Positions 45,177 to 55,007 of a stretch of 64,000 nt of DNA are shown piece by piece. The stretch lies in NCBI RefSeq assembly GCF_018861005.1, contig NZ_JAHKQL010000031.1:30657-94656 (forward strand), given 5' to 3'. Every line of letters starts with the position of its first letter. The stretch's first letter is position 1. Position numbers and translations under genes: made by a program. This DNA is from Polaribacter vadi. GTDB lineage: Bacteria > Bacteroidota > Bacteroidia > Flavobacteriales > Flavobacteriaceae. The notes beneath the pieces are model-generated. The model had not been told where the DNA came from, did no database searches, and saw nothing but the letters and a program-made list of their open reading frames with translations.

Positions 45177-46808
45177 ATGAGAAATAAAATACTTCTATTA
45201 TTATTTTTATCTGTTTATTGGAATTCAATAAGTGCTCAAATTGAGCTTACAGAAACTGAAAAACTAGCTTCATTTGGAAAAATTTATGGATTTCTAAAAT
45301 ATTATCATCCAGAAGTTGCAAAAGGAAATTTTGATTGGGACAAAGAACTTATAGAGCATCTTCCTGAAGTTTTAAAAGCGACAGATAGAAACTCACTTTC
45401 TCAAGTTTATATTACTTGGATTGAAAGTTTAGGTAAGATTAAAAATTGTAAAAAATGTAATACTAAAGAAATCTATTTTGACAAAAATTTTGATTTGTCT
45501 TGGACACAAAACACAACGCTTTTTAGCAATGAACTTTCATTAAAACTAAAATTTATTGAGAAGAACAGAAATCAAAGAGAAAATTTTTATGCAACCACAG
45601 AACCAATTGGAAATATAAAAATAATTAACGAACCCGCTTACAAAGATTTTGAATTCCCAAAAGTTGAATACCGATTATTAGGACTTTTTAAATACTGGAA
45701 CATAATAGAATATTTTTATCCATATAAATATCTAACTAACCAAGATTGGGATTTGGTATTAAGTGAAATGATTGATAAAATTTTAATTGTTAAAAATAAG
45801 ATTGAATATCAGGCAGTACTTAGGGAACTTGTCGCAAAGTTAGACGATTCGCACGCTAGGATAAGTTTTAATGATACATCAAAATATAAATTACTTCCAG
45901 TAATTATATCTAATGTAGAAAACCAAGCAGTAGTCTCTAAAATCTTGAATGACTCTCTTGCAAAAATTAATGATTTAAAAAGAGGTGATATCATTGTAAA
46001 AATTAATAACAAGAGTATTAAAACAGAATTGAAAAATACATTGAAATATGTTTCAGGCTCTAATCTTAACTTTAAAATAAATCGGACTTATAGTACAATT
46101 TTCAAGGATACATTGGACTCTATGCACTTAACTATAATAAGAGATGGTGAAATTCGAAATATTTATACAAAACTTTATAACTTTAATGATTTTGGATATT
46201 TTAAAAATATACGCAGTTTAAAATCAAAATCAATTACTGAATCTATTGGTTATATAAATATGGCTTCCAAATTTAAACCTAAAGAATTTGAAGAAATATT
46301 TGAAACGTTCAATAAAAAAAAATCAATCATTATTGACCTTAGAGGATATCCAGAACTTAGGTATAAAATGTTTACTCGATATTTTAATACCGAAAACAAA
46401 GTTTTTGCTTTGAAATACAATCCTGATATTTCTTATCCAGGAAGATTTTTTTTTGATAAAAGTGCAAAAACAGGTAGTAGTCGAAAAGTTTTTAAAGGAA
46501 AATTTATTCTTCTTGTTAATGACAATTCTTTGAGCTTATCAGAATTTACGGCTATGGCTTTTCAGACAGCAGACAACATTGTTACAATTGGAAATCAAAC
46601 TGCTGGTGCAGATGGAGTTAATATGCCTATTACATATTTAGGTGGTTATACAACAAGATTTTCGGGTTATGGCATAATGTATCCAGATGGAACTGAATCG
46701 CAAAGAAAAGGTGTTAAAATTGATATTGAAATAAAACCAACAATAGACGGATTAAGGCAAGGTCTTGATGAAATTTTAGAGAAAGCAATTGAGATTGCAA
46801 ATGAATAA
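45177..46808 (+). CDS. S41 family peptidase
   Basis: 543 aa. Signal peptide (ends SISAQ). N-terminal helical domain with FGKIYGFLKYYHPEV, a PDZ-like part (INDLKRGDIIVKINNKSI), and a tail-specific protease domain with nucleophile S455 (NDNSLSLSEFTAMA). The usual Lys after GNQTAG is Ala, as in several Bacteroidota S41 proteins. Secreted, periplasmic or surface. Lies between repeat R copy 1 and an mtfA remnant. Confidence 0.85.
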   Translation: MRNKILLLLFLSVYWNSISAQIELTETEKLASFGKIYGFLKYYHPEVAKGNFDWDKELIEHLPEVLKATDRNSLSQVYITWIESLGKIKNCKKCNTKEIYFDKNFDLSWTQNTTLFSNELSLKLKFIEKNRNQRENFYATTEPIGNIKIINEPAYKDFEFPKVEYRLLGLFKYWNIIEYFYPYKYLTNQDWDLVLSEMIDKILIVKNKIEYQAVLRELVAKLDDSHARISFNDTSKYKLLPVIISNVENQAVVSKILNDSLAKINDLKRGDIIVKINNKSIKTELKNTLKYVSGSNLNFKINRTYSTIFKDTLDSMHLTIIRDGEIRNIYTKLYNFNDFGYFKNIRSLKSKSITESIGYINMASKFKPKEFEEIFETFNKKKSIIIDLRGYPELRYKMFTRYFNTENKVFALKYNPDISYPGRFFFDKSAKTGSSRKVFKGKFILLVNDNSLSLSEFTAMAFQTADNIVTIGNQTAGADGVNMPITYLGGYTTRFSGYGIMYPDGTESQRKGVKIDIEIKPTIDGLRQGLDEILEKAIEIANE

Positions 46809-46840
46809 AAAACTATTGCTTTATTAATAAATCATTTCAC

Positions 46841-46945
46841 AAAACAAACTTCCAACATATCATACAATTCAGAATGTTCTCCTGTTAATAATTAAGTTAT
46901 TTCAAAAAAAAAAAAATACTCATCAACAACAGTTAAAAGTTCAAT
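46841..46945 (-). pseudogene. Decayed mtfA 3' end, copy A
   Basis: Minus-strand translation gives EYFFFE and, in another frame, ELYDMLEVCFVK-stop. Intact mtfA (49562-50341) ends with EYFFERPKLL and ALYEMLDACFIKS-stop. DNA similarity runs over about 100 bp. The rest of the gene is missing. Confidence 0.75.
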
Positions 46946-46947
46946 TT

Positions 46948-47100
46948 ACGAAGCACCTTTTTTTATTTGTGAATAATCAGAAATAAAAATTGCCTCTTTT
47001 TTCTATTGATTTTTGAACAAAAAAACCGAACTTCGTTTACTTTCAATATAACGAATCAAAACGCGGCATTTCTCAATAGTGTTTAGTGCAATCAAAATAA
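46948..47100. repeat. Intergenic repeat R, copy 2
   Basis: Relative of 44925-45080 (see there). It starts right where the mtfA remnant stops and runs up to the next gene. Confidence 0.5.
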
Positions 47101-47106
47101 ACAAAA

Positions 47107-48777
47107 ATGAAACCAAATTTAGCTTTAGTATCTATTCTTTGCCTTTTTCTATTGATTATAGGATGTTCTCAGCCAGAAAAAACTGAAATAGTAGCAACTA
47201 AAACCAATATTGAACTAAAAGATAATTGGTATTATCTTAATGGAGAAAAGTTTTTTATTAAAGCCATTGGTTATGAAATAGGTGCACGACCAGGACAACA
47301 TCCTTATGAAGATGAAAAGAAAGATCATTTAGAGTTAATGAAATTTGATCTTGAAAACATTAAAAAAGGCGGTTATAATACCATAAGAACTTGGAGTCAG
47401 TTTTCTGAAGCGCAATTAAATCTGGTACAAGAATCTGGTTTAAAGTTAATTATGGGTTTAGAAGTGAATCCTGAAGAAGATTATAGTGATCCTAAATTTA
47501 TCAATCATTGTAAAACTCAACTTGAAAACATCTTAAAATATGCACCAAAATATGATTGCATTATAACGTATTTGGTTATTAATGAACCACAAACAGATCA
47601 CATTCATAAAGTTTCTGCTAAAGCTTTTAAAGATTTGATGCAAATGATGGTAGATATGATTCACAAGGATCATCCAAATGTACCTGTAACCCTTTCTGCA
47701 AATGCAATGATTAGTGATTGGATGGATCAATCCATGTTTGATGTATATGCTTACAACTGTTATGGCTATAATGAAGGCCAAACAGCAACTATAGGTTTTA
47801 GCGATTATATTGAAGGTTTAAATGCCTTAAATGGTGTAGACAAACCTTTTATCATTACTGAATTCGGACATTCAGTATCTCCAAAAGGTGGTTTTGGTAG
47901 TTTTGGTTCACGAACTTTAAAAGAACAAAGTGAAGGACTTGTGGCTAATTACAGAGAATTGATGGATGCTGGAGCTTTAGGAATGTGCCCATTTTATTAT
48001 GCTGATGGTTGGTGGAAAGGTGGTGAAAAAAGCAAACACAATAAAGAGCAACCAGAAGAATGGTTTGGTTTCTGGGGATACAAAGATGTAAATGATAAAT
48101 ATGGTGCTCCAAGACCTGTTTGGTTTGCAATGAAAGAGTATATGCAAGGATTGATTATAAGTCCGAAAAACAAAACAATTCATACAAATACAACTATACC
48201 TATAGCTCTTTACAATAATAAGGATGTAAAAAAAGTAGTGGTAAAATTGAGTGATGAAATTATTTATTCTAAAAACATAGCAAAAGAGGGTTATTTTGAG
48301 GATGAGTTAACTATAAACCCAGAAGGTATTGAAGCATTAGAGCTTGCATTCGAGTTTTACAATTCTGAAAATAAAGTGATTAAAAATGAATCTATTGTTA
48401 TTTTAGCTTCTAAAACAGAAATTAAATTACCTACATTAGAGATTGAAGTTACACCAGGAAAAGATTTAAACGAAAGTAAAAACGCGACTATAAAAACCAA
48501 AATTATAACCAATGAAAACTTTAAATTAATAAGCGATTTGATAGTGAGTTATAATACCCATTTGGGTTGGGATGTTGGTCAACAAGTTTCGGTTCCAATC
48601 AAAAATCGATTAGATGAAAAGGTAATTACTTCGAAAAATTCATTTTTTATTCCAGACAATAGCTGGGTTGTAAATGCTTCTGCAGGAGTATCTGTTAGAT
48701 ATGGAAAGTTTACTTTTAAAATTCACGATCAAAAAATAATTTTCAGAGGAGATTGGGCAAAAGAAATAAGTAGATAG
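47107..48777 (+). CDS. Clan A glycosidase-like lipoprotein (GH2/GH5 type)
   Basis: 556 aa. Lipobox LIIGC (Cys20). TIM-barrel glycosidase: NTIRTWSQFSE, acid/base E160 (LVINEP), nucleophile E252 (FIITEFG), and SDWMDQSMFDVYAYNCYGYNEG as in beta-4 strand regions. A C-terminal beta-rich part (from about 380) carries a Fn3-like fold. Substrate unknown; no CAZyme family can be fixed by eye. Anchored in the outer membrane or periplasm. No SusC/D pair nearby. Confidence 0.75.
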   Translation: MKPNLALVSILCLFLLIIGCSQPEKTEIVATKTNIELKDNWYYLNGEKFFIKAIGYEIGARPGQHPYEDEKKDHLELMKFDLENIKKGGYNTIRTWSQFSEAQLNLVQESGLKLIMGLEVNPEEDYSDPKFINHCKTQLENILKYAPKYDCIITYLVINEPQTDHIHKVSAKAFKDLMQMMVDMIHKDHPNVPVTLSANAMISDWMDQSMFDVYAYNCYGYNEGQTATIGFSDYIEGLNALNGVDKPFIITEFGHSVSPKGGFGSFGSRTLKEQSEGLVANYRELMDAGALGMCPFYYADGWWKGGEKSKHNKEQPEEWFGFWGYKDVNDKYGAPRPVWFAMKEYMQGLIISPKNKTIHTNTTIPIALYNNKDVKKVVVKLSDEIIYSKNIAKEGYFEDELTINPEGIEALELAFEFYNSENKVIKNESIVILASKTEIKLPTLEIEVTPGKDLNESKNATIKTKIITNENFKLISDLIVSYNTHLGWDVGQQVSVPIKNRLDEKVITSKNSFFIPDNSWVVNASAGVSVRYGKFTFKIHDQKIIFRGDWAKEISR

Positions 48778-48846
48778 TATAAAAATATTAATATTTATTG
48801 ATAAATATTTCTTTGTTGTTTTATTATGTGGATTTTGAGTTACCTC

Positions 48847-48950
48847 AAAAAACAACTTTCCAAAATCTCACACAATTCTAGGTGTTTATTTTTAGCAATT
48901 TAAGTCTTTCAAAAAAGTATTCGCCAGCAATTGCTAAAAACTTAATTTTC
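48847..48950 (-). pseudogene. Decayed mtfA 3' end, copy B
   Basis: The minus strand reads FLAIAGEYFFERLKLLK, then after a frame change ELCEILESCFLR-stop. Intact mtfA reads FLAVVGEYFFERPKLLK and ends ALYEMLDACFIKS. About 100 bp of nearly gapless DNA similarity with 49574-49675. Confidence 0.85.
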
Positions 48951-48992
48951 AGTTTTAATACTAATTTTATACAAAAAAGCATTATAAATTTT

Positions 48993-49000
48993 TATATTTG
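48993..49000 (+). promoter_or_regulatory. -7 element of the thioredoxin-like gene
   Basis: TATATTTG, 20 bp before the ATG, giving a leader of about 13 nt. No clear -33 TTG. Confidence 0.5.
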
Positions 49001-49019
49001 AGATAAAACAAAAAAAAAT

Positions 49020-49541
49020 ATGAAAAATAAAATTATATTACTATTTATAACGGCTTTTTTAACTCTTAATTGCCAAGTTTCAGCGCAAGAAAGTACAGAT
49101 ATGCTAATAAAAAACGCACAAGAAATAGCAAAAAAGGACGGAAAATCCATTTTTATTAAATTTGAAGCTTCTTGGTGTGGATGGTGTCATAAAATGACCA
49201 AAGACATGAAATCTGAGAAAACAAAACAGTTTTTTGAAGATAACTACATTACTGTGCCTATTGTCGTAAAGGAAACTAAAGGAAAAGAAAATTTGGAAAA
49301 CCCAGGTTCTTTAGATTTATTAAAAAAATATGAAGGAGATAAAGCAGGTTTACCTTTTTGGGTAATTTTAGATGCAGATTTAAAAGTAATTACAAATTCT
49401 TTTGATACGAATGGTCAAAATTTAGGCGGTCCTGCAAGTCCAGCAGAAGTAAAAGAGTTTATAAAAAAAATAAAGAAAACTGCCAAAAAAGTTACAATTC
49501 AAGATATAGAAAACATTACCAATCAATTTGTTGCGCAATAA
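49020..49541 (+). CDS. Secreted thioredoxin-like protein
   Basis: 173 aa. Signal peptide (ends QVSAQ). Thioredoxin fold with a WC53-GW-C56 active site (FEASWCGWCHKMTKDM), DUF255/thioredoxin_7 type, and cis-Pro region GLPFWVILD. Likely periplasmic thiol-disulfide exchange. 20 bp from convergent mtfA. Confidence 0.85.
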   Translation: MKNKIILLFITAFLTLNCQVSAQESTDMLIKNAQEIAKKDGKSIFIKFEASWCGWCHKMTKDMKSEKTKQFFEDNYITVPIVVKETKGKENLENPGSLDLLKKYEGDKAGLPFWVILDADLKVITNSFDTNGQNLGGPASPAEVKEFIKKIKKTAKKVTIQDIENITNQFVAQ

Positions 49542-49561
49542 TTAAAGTAAAACAACTACCC

Positions 49562-50341
49562 TTAAGACTTGATAAAACAAGCATCCAGCATTTCATACAA
49601 TGCTGGATGTTTTCTTTTTAGTAATTTAGGTCTTTCAAAAAAATATTCTCCTACAACTGCTAAAAACTCAATCTCTGATGTACCTCCATAATTTCTAATA
49701 TCAGATGTATCATTATTAATTTCTTCCATTTTTTTATGGACTAATTGTAAATACGGAATTGTATATTGCTTATCTAACAACGCATTCGGAATTCCGTCAA
49801 TAACACCATCTGCCTTGTCTATTAAATGGATAAACTCGTGAATTGCTGTATTGCCTTTATCAGATTTATTGTTAAACCCAAGGTGTAAAGCTTTTCGAGA
49901 TAAAATCATATGGTTTTCGAACCTGCCTGTACCTACTAAACCTGCAATATTTCTTCCTTTTGTATTGCTACTGAATTGCAAATCTTCATCAAAGTAATCA
50001 GGATAAATTAAAACGGTTGATAGATTATTGTAATTCCAATTTGGGAATCTAAAAACAGGAATTATAGCACTTGCAGCAATTAATAAACTGTCTAATTCTT
50101 CTAATTCGAAATGGATAGCCTCAATAGTAGTTGTTTCTAGAAAACGAACCATTTTAGCGCAAAATAATTTCTGTTCAGTTTTAGTTAATTTTTTGTAAAA
50201 TAAAATATTTTCTAATAAAATTGGATGCCAATGTTCAGGGACTTCAACGTTTTCTAATGGAATTATTTTTACTTTTTTCTTAGGTTTTAAACTTATAAAT
50301 AAAACAACAAGAAGAATAGCAATAATTATTATATAGCTCAT
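49562..50341 (-). CDS. mtfA: MtfA-type zinc-dependent peptidase
   Basis: 259 aa. N-terminal membrane helix (3-18), then the MtfA fold with zinc motif H168-E169-x2-H172 (TAIHEFIHLIDKADG) and conserved FRFPNWNYNN and LSRKALHLGF. In E. coli MtfA binds the repressor Mlc; Bacteroidota lack Mlc, so the role here is open. Two remnants of its 3' end lie in the preceding 3 kb. Confidence 0.85.
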   Translation of the reverse strand: MSYIIIIAILLVVLFISLKPKKKVKIIPLENVEVPEHWHPILLENILFYKKLTKTEQKLFCAKMVRFLETTTIEAIHFELEELDSLLIAASAIIPVFRFPNWNYNNLSTVLIYPDYFDEDLQFSSNTKGRNIAGLVGTGRFENHMILSRKALHLGFNNKSDKGNTAIHEFIHLIDKADGVIDGIPNALLDKQYTIPYLQLVHKKMEEINNDTSDIRNYGGTSEIEFLAVVGEYFFERPKLLKRKHPALYEMLDACFIKS

Positions 50342-50398
50342 TATATCTTAAATTAAATCTTTAATATTTAAACTGTATTAGTACTGAAAATAAAGTAT

Positions 50399-51706
50399 TT
50401 ACAAAGTATATTGATTTATTAATTCTTCAAAAATATCAGAAAAAATTGGGCGTTTATCAACTTCAGGTTGTAAACAAAGTTCTGTTAAGTTTTTTAATTT
50501 AGGATATAAATTTTGATCAATTTCTGATTTATCAACTAAATTTAATAAATCTTCTAACAAGCAACCAAAAGCCCTAACTTCTACCCTTTCAATTTTTTTT
50601 GAAATTTGAGAATTTCTATTATAAAAAGAAGCAGCTCCAAAATCACCAAAGAGAATTTCTGATTTCTGGTTGATTAAAATATTATGCGCATACAAATCTC
50701 CGTGATTAATTCCTTTATTGTGTAAATGCAAAGACACAGAAGCCATACTTTTAGCTATTTTAATAACTTCTTTTAGTGAGAAATTTTTATCAATAAAAAC
50801 ATCTCTAGTACAAGTTTCTAAATTGGGCGGATTTCCCAGATTGATAAAATTCGAAGAAATTAAATCCATTAATAAACCATTTTTATCTTCTAGATGTTCT
50901 TTAATTTTTCCTAAAATCGGAATTAAATTTTTATGATTTCCTGCAGCAATAGAAGCTTTCATTTCGTCTTCTGGCAAACCATCACTCGTAACACTTCCTT
51001 TAAAAACTTTAACTGCAACTTCTTTATTTTCAGTAAGCCAATTAGCTTTAGAAATTATTCCAGAAGCACCTTGACCTAATAATTCTTTAATTTTAAAATT
51101 TTTCCAAGAATAAGATTTTATTGTAGTTTCAACTTTTATAGAATTTGTGATTGGATTTCCGCCAAAAGCAATCCAAGATAATTTTGGCAAAGTAAACAAC
51201 CAATCTGGAATTGTTTTTAATTGGTTTGATGAAATTCTAAGCAACTCTAAATTATGGCAATTAGCCATTTCTTTAGGTAGTTCTTCAATTAAATTACCAG
51301 CCACAGGAAATTTCTGTAAAAACTGACAATCACCCATACTTTTAGGTAGTTTTTTAATTTTATTGTTGGTTAAAATCAACCATCTTAATAAAGGCGGAAA
51401 AGAGTTTTCTGGAACTGTATGAATTTGATTGGATTTAAAACCAATCATGCTTAATAAAGGCAATTGTGCTAAAACACTAGGAAACTCAGTAAACTTATTA
51501 TTCTCAAAGAAAACAATTTTTAGTTTTTTTAGAATAATAATATCATTTGGTAACACAGATAAATTATTATCAGATAAATCTAAAATCTCTAAAGAATCAG
51601 CTAAATCATAAATTTCTATTGGAAATTCAGTTAAACCTTCTGCTAATTTTAACTTTTTTAAACCTTTTAATTTATCAGCTTTTAAATCCTTTAAAGTATG
51701 TATCAT
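50399..51706 (-). CDS. Leucine-rich repeat protein kinase
   Basis: 435 aa from the ATG at 51706; the TTG nine bases earlier lies next to the -7 element. Residues 1-180 are seven or so plant-type LRRs (LEILDLSDNNLSVLP, LLRWLILTNNKIKKLP). Residues about 190-435 are a Ser/Thr kinase: GQGASGIISKA (Gly loop), VAVKVFKG (Lys), HGDLYAHNIL (catalytic HGD instead of HRD) and FGDFGAA (DFG). The HGD form is common in this bacterial group. Target unknown; cytoplasmic. Confidence 0.85.
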   Translation of the reverse strand: MIHTLKDLKADKLKGLKKLKLAEGLTEFPIEIYDLADSLEILDLSDNNLSVLPNDIIILKKLKIVFFENNKFTEFPSVLAQLPLLSMIGFKSNQIHTVPENSFPPLLRWLILTNNKIKKLPKSMGDCQFLQKFPVAGNLIEELPKEMANCHNLELLRISSNQLKTIPDWLFTLPKLSWIAFGGNPITNSIKVETTIKSYSWKNFKIKELLGQGASGIISKANWLTENKEVAVKVFKGSVTSDGLPEDEMKASIAAGNHKNLIPILGKIKEHLEDKNGLLMDLISSNFINLGNPPNLETCTRDVFIDKNFSLKEVIKIAKSMASVSLHLHNKGINHGDLYAHNILINQKSEILFGDFGAASFYNRNSQISKKIERVEVRAFGCLLEDLLNLVDKSEIDQNLYPKLKNLTELCLQPEVDKRPIFSDIFEELINQYTL

Positions 51707-51712
51707 ATTCGA

Positions 51713-51720
51713 CAAATTTA
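51713..51720 (-). promoter_or_regulatory. -7 element of the LRR kinase, probably leaderless
   Basis: TAAATTTG on the minus strand, with exactly six bases to the ATG at 51706. This is the same arrangement as the MFS gene. Confidence 0.55.
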
Positions 51721-51761
51721 AATCAAATAAAACAACCTTAAAAGTGTATTCAAATTAAAAA

Positions 51762-54200
51762 CTACAACAATTTAGCCATTGCAGTTTTAATAATTTCTAT
51801 GTTTCTTAATCTGTTTGGTTTGTCTGCTTTTTTCTGATCTTCAACCATAGTTCGCATATAGTTAATCATTACTTTATCAAAATTAAACCCTTTGTATTGG
51901 TTTCCTTTAACAACCATATCTTCCACAAGGTTTTGAATAGCAACAGTATTATTACTTTCAGAAATTTGTTTAAATGCTTTTTGATAAATTACTTTAACAG
52001 TATCATCATTGGCTAAAAACATTCCAGAAACTACAGCTTTTGCAATAAAAGGTAATTCAGATTCGTCTTTTTCTTCAATAAAAATTTGCGTTAATGGTGT
52101 TGCTAAAATCTTACGAACTTCATCTGGCAATGCTTTCGATTTTTTTATAGCCAAATCTTTATCTACATAATACATAGAAACCAAAGCTTTACCCAAAACT
52201 GAGTACGATTTACTTTCTAAACCTTTTTCGAAAATTGATTTTAATTCAGGATCTGTTAGTTTACCCAAAGTATTTATAGCTTCTGCTTGTACTAAAGTTT
52301 TAGCATCGTTATTTGCGATTTGCATAATTTTTCTGATGGCATCTTTTTTAGAAAATTTATTGATTAAATCAATATTCTGTAATGCTAAAATTCTGATTTT
52401 ATAAGATTCATCATCTAAAGCACCAACAACAGCATTAAATGCATCTTTCTCAACTTGTTTTTTAACAACTTCTAACAAAGCTGCTCTTCTGTGCGCAAAA
52501 TTATCAGCATTTTTTAATTGAAAAATATAATCGCTCAATACTTTATTTTCGTTGATGTTACTCACTAAAATATTATCTGCATTTACCTGAATTAAATCTG
52601 GTTGTTTTGTATAAGGAAATGTAAAAGAAGCATCGTTAGCTTCTACAAAAACGTTGTGTCTTGTTCTTTTAGTTCCTTCAAAAACATCAATTGCAAAAGG
52701 AAATTTAAAGGTTTCTGCTTGTAATTGTATAATATTTACAGTAACCGTTTTTCTTAAGGTATTGTAATCGTAAGAAACCTCAATATTTGGATGATTTGCG
52801 CCAAAATACCATTGATTAAAAAACCAGTTTAAGTCTTTACCCGTTAATTCTTCGAATATTAACCTTAGTTGATGTACTTCTGCAGTTTTGTATTTATAAG
52901 TAGTTAAATATTTGTTTAAACCTTTAAAAAAAGCCTCATCACCCAAATAATTACGCAACATGTGTAAAATAGCTCCACCTTTGTTATAGCTAACTAAATC
53001 GAACATATCTTCTTTGTCATCATACTGAAAACGGACTAAACTTTTGCTTTCATTTTGCCCAATTTTATAAGCTTCTACCTGCTCATAATAATGCATTTCT
53101 GCAGCAACTTTTCCGTATTTATGTTCTCTCCACAAATACTCTCCATAGTTGGCAAAAGACTCATTTAAAGTTAAATTAGACCAACTTTCTGAGGTTACTA
53201 AATCTCCAAACCAATGATGAAAAATTTCGTGCGCAATTGTGTTTTCTTGCACATTATTATCAATTAATTGTCCTGGTTGTTGGTAGGCTTGTTCTCCATG
53301 AACAACAGCAGTTGTGTTTTCCATAGCACCAGAAACATAATCTCTTACCACAATTTGGCTGTATTTGTTAAAAGGATATTCAACACCTAATTTATCTGCA
53401 AAAAAACCAATCATTTCTGGAGTTAAACCAAAAATATCTTTAGCATAAGATGCGTATTCTTTTTCTACATAATAGTTTACAGGGATGTTTTTATAAAAAT
53501 CTTTAATGATTTCAAATTCACCAATTCCCATAAAAAACAAATAAGGAGCGTGTTTTTGATCGAATTTCCAATAATCTGTTCTGTTGTTCCCTGATTTTGT
53601 TTGACTGACTAATTCTCCATTAGAAAGTGTTTGATATTGATTAGGAACTGTAATATAAATTTCTTGTGATGTTTTCTGATTAGGACTATCAATTGTTGGA
53701 AACCATGCTGAATTTGCTTCCGTTTCACCTTGTGTCCAGATTTGAGTAGGTTTATTTTTATCTACGCCATCAGCATTTATAAAATACAATCCTTTTGCAT
53801 CTGTAATTGCTTGACTTCCTTGATCTTTTACCTTTTCTGGTCTTGCAGTATATTTTATATAAAGTGTAAATTCTTCGTTTTTCTGATAAGTTTTTGGTAA
53901 ATCAATAATTAAATCGTAATCATCATAATTGTAATCTAACTTACTATTATTAAGTTTAATACTATGAATTATCATAGATTTTGCATCCAAAGAAATTTTA
54001 TCTGAAGCATAAAAATGTGGTTTTGCTGTAATCCATGCTTCACCATTCATAGTTTTATCAGAAAAATTAAAATCGACTTTTAATTTTGTATGTACTAAAT
54101 CATGGATTTTTTCTCTTTCTGCTCTATAAACTGCACTTTGTGCAAAATTGGTGTAACTTATTAATAAAAAACAAAAAGCTACTATTCTCTGAAACTTCAT
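51762..54200 (-). CDS. M1 family aminopeptidase (PepN-like), secreted
   Basis: 812 aa from the ATG giving MKFQRIVAFCFLL; an ATG six codons upstream is possible. Signal peptide (ends YTNFAQ). M1 catalytic domain with SGAMENTTAVVHGE (exopeptidase GAMEN), HEIFHHWFGDLVT and the third ligand in LNESFANYGEY, 18 residues on. C-terminal helical repeats (residues 560-812). Cleaves N-terminal residues from peptides in the periplasm. Confidence 0.92.
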   Translation of the reverse strand: MKFQRIVAFCFLLISYTNFAQSAVYRAEREKIHDLVHTKLKVDFNFSDKTMNGEAWITAKPHFYASDKISLDAKSMIIHSIKLNNSKLDYNYDDYDLIIDLPKTYQKNEEFTLYIKYTARPEKVKDQGSQAITDAKGLYFINADGVDKNKPTQIWTQGETEANSAWFPTIDSPNQKTSQEIYITVPNQYQTLSNGELVSQTKSGNNRTDYWKFDQKHAPYLFFMGIGEFEIIKDFYKNIPVNYYVEKEYASYAKDIFGLTPEMIGFFADKLGVEYPFNKYSQIVVRDYVSGAMENTTAVVHGEQAYQQPGQLIDNNVQENTIAHEIFHHWFGDLVTSESWSNLTLNESFANYGEYLWREHKYGKVAAEMHYYEQVEAYKIGQNESKSLVRFQYDDKEDMFDLVSYNKGGAILHMLRNYLGDEAFFKGLNKYLTTYKYKTAEVHQLRLIFEELTGKDLNWFFNQWYFGANHPNIEVSYDYNTLRKTVTVNIIQLQAETFKFPFAIDVFEGTKRTRHNVFVEANDASFTFPYTKQPDLIQVNADNILVSNINENKVLSDYIFQLKNADNFAHRRAALLEVVKKQVEKDAFNAVVGALDDESYKIRILALQNIDLINKFSKKDAIRKIMQIANNDAKTLVQAEAINTLGKLTDPELKSIFEKGLESKSYSVLGKALVSMYYVDKDLAIKKSKALPDEVRKILATPLTQIFIEEKDESELPFIAKAVVSGMFLANDDTVKVIYQKAFKQISESNNTVAIQNLVEDMVVKGNQYKGFNFDKVMINYMRTMVEDQKKADKPNRLRNIEIIKTAMAKLL

Positions 54201-54342
54201 AAATATCATATTCTTCAAGTATCAAAAATACTAAATATGATTATAGTAGCTGTTAATGAGCAGTTAAAAAAGTTTTGATAATTTGTAAAGTTGTATTAAT
54301 GAATTGATGTTGAGTGTTTGGTCTTGAAAAGTTGCTAAAAAC

Positions 54343-54389
54343 AAAAATTGGAAATACAAAGTTGCTAAAACTTTATATTTCCAATTTTT
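54343..54389 (-). terminator. Terminator of the ECF sigma operon
   Basis: A perfect 14-bp stem AAAAATTGGAAATA / TATTTCCAATTTTT with an inner AAAGTT/AACTTT hairpin, followed on the minus strand by TTTTTGTTTTT. Confidence 0.75.
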
Positions 54390-54408
54390 AAAGTAAACTG
54401 ATTTGTTC

Positions 54409-54948
54409 TTATTTTCCTTTAAAAATAGCGCTAAAACTTTCTAGATTTCCACTATCCATTTTTACACTATTCATCATTTCAATTACTTTTGCAGGGTTCA
54501 TGTTTTCTCCCAGCAATCTTGCAACTCCTACTCCATTTTTATCTCCATAACCAAAGGCTACTACTTCATCAATTGCATCTGTATCTCCAGAATAATAAAC
54601 TTTTACATTCATCCCTTGGGCTTTCATAACCATTAGACTTTTGTATTCGTCATTATCTTTAAAGATATTTTTAAGTTTGGCTTTTTCAGTTTCGTAAGTA
54701 GCTGTGTTATCTTCAGTTTTTGGTAAAAAAGCAATGTTTATTTTCTTAATACTTTTTATGGTTTCTTTTACATCATCAGAAACATCAGCTTTAGCAGATA
54801 AAACAGAGCTTACAGGTAAATCTCCTGTATAAAAACCTTCTTTACCACTTGTATCTACTAAATAACTTTGTAAAGATTTTTCATTTTTACAAGAACTAGC
54901 AAAAAGCACTAAAAATACTAAAGCACAAATTTGGGTTAATTTTTTCAT
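54409..54948 (-). CDS. DUF4252 lipoprotein
   Basis: 179 aa. Lipobox LFASSC (Cys20). DUF4252 fold: IKKINIAFLPKT, then LMVMKAQGMNVKVYYSGDTDAIDEVVAFGYGD. Last gene of the ECF sigma group. Function unknown; regularly found with this sigma factor in Bacteroidota. Confidence 0.85.
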   Translation of the reverse strand: MKKLTQICALVFLVLFASSCKNEKSLQSYLVDTSGKEGFYTGDLPVSSVLSAKADVSDDVKETIKSIKKINIAFLPKTEDNTATYETEKAKLKNIFKDNDEYKSLMVMKAQGMNVKVYYSGDTDAIDEVVAFGYGDKNGVGVARLLGENMNPAKVIEMMNSVKMDSGNLESFSAIFKGK

Positions 54949-55007
54949 TTTTAATGTTTTATTTAAAAGTCAGGCTTAAGAAATTAAACCCGACTTTTTA
55001 AAGTTAA

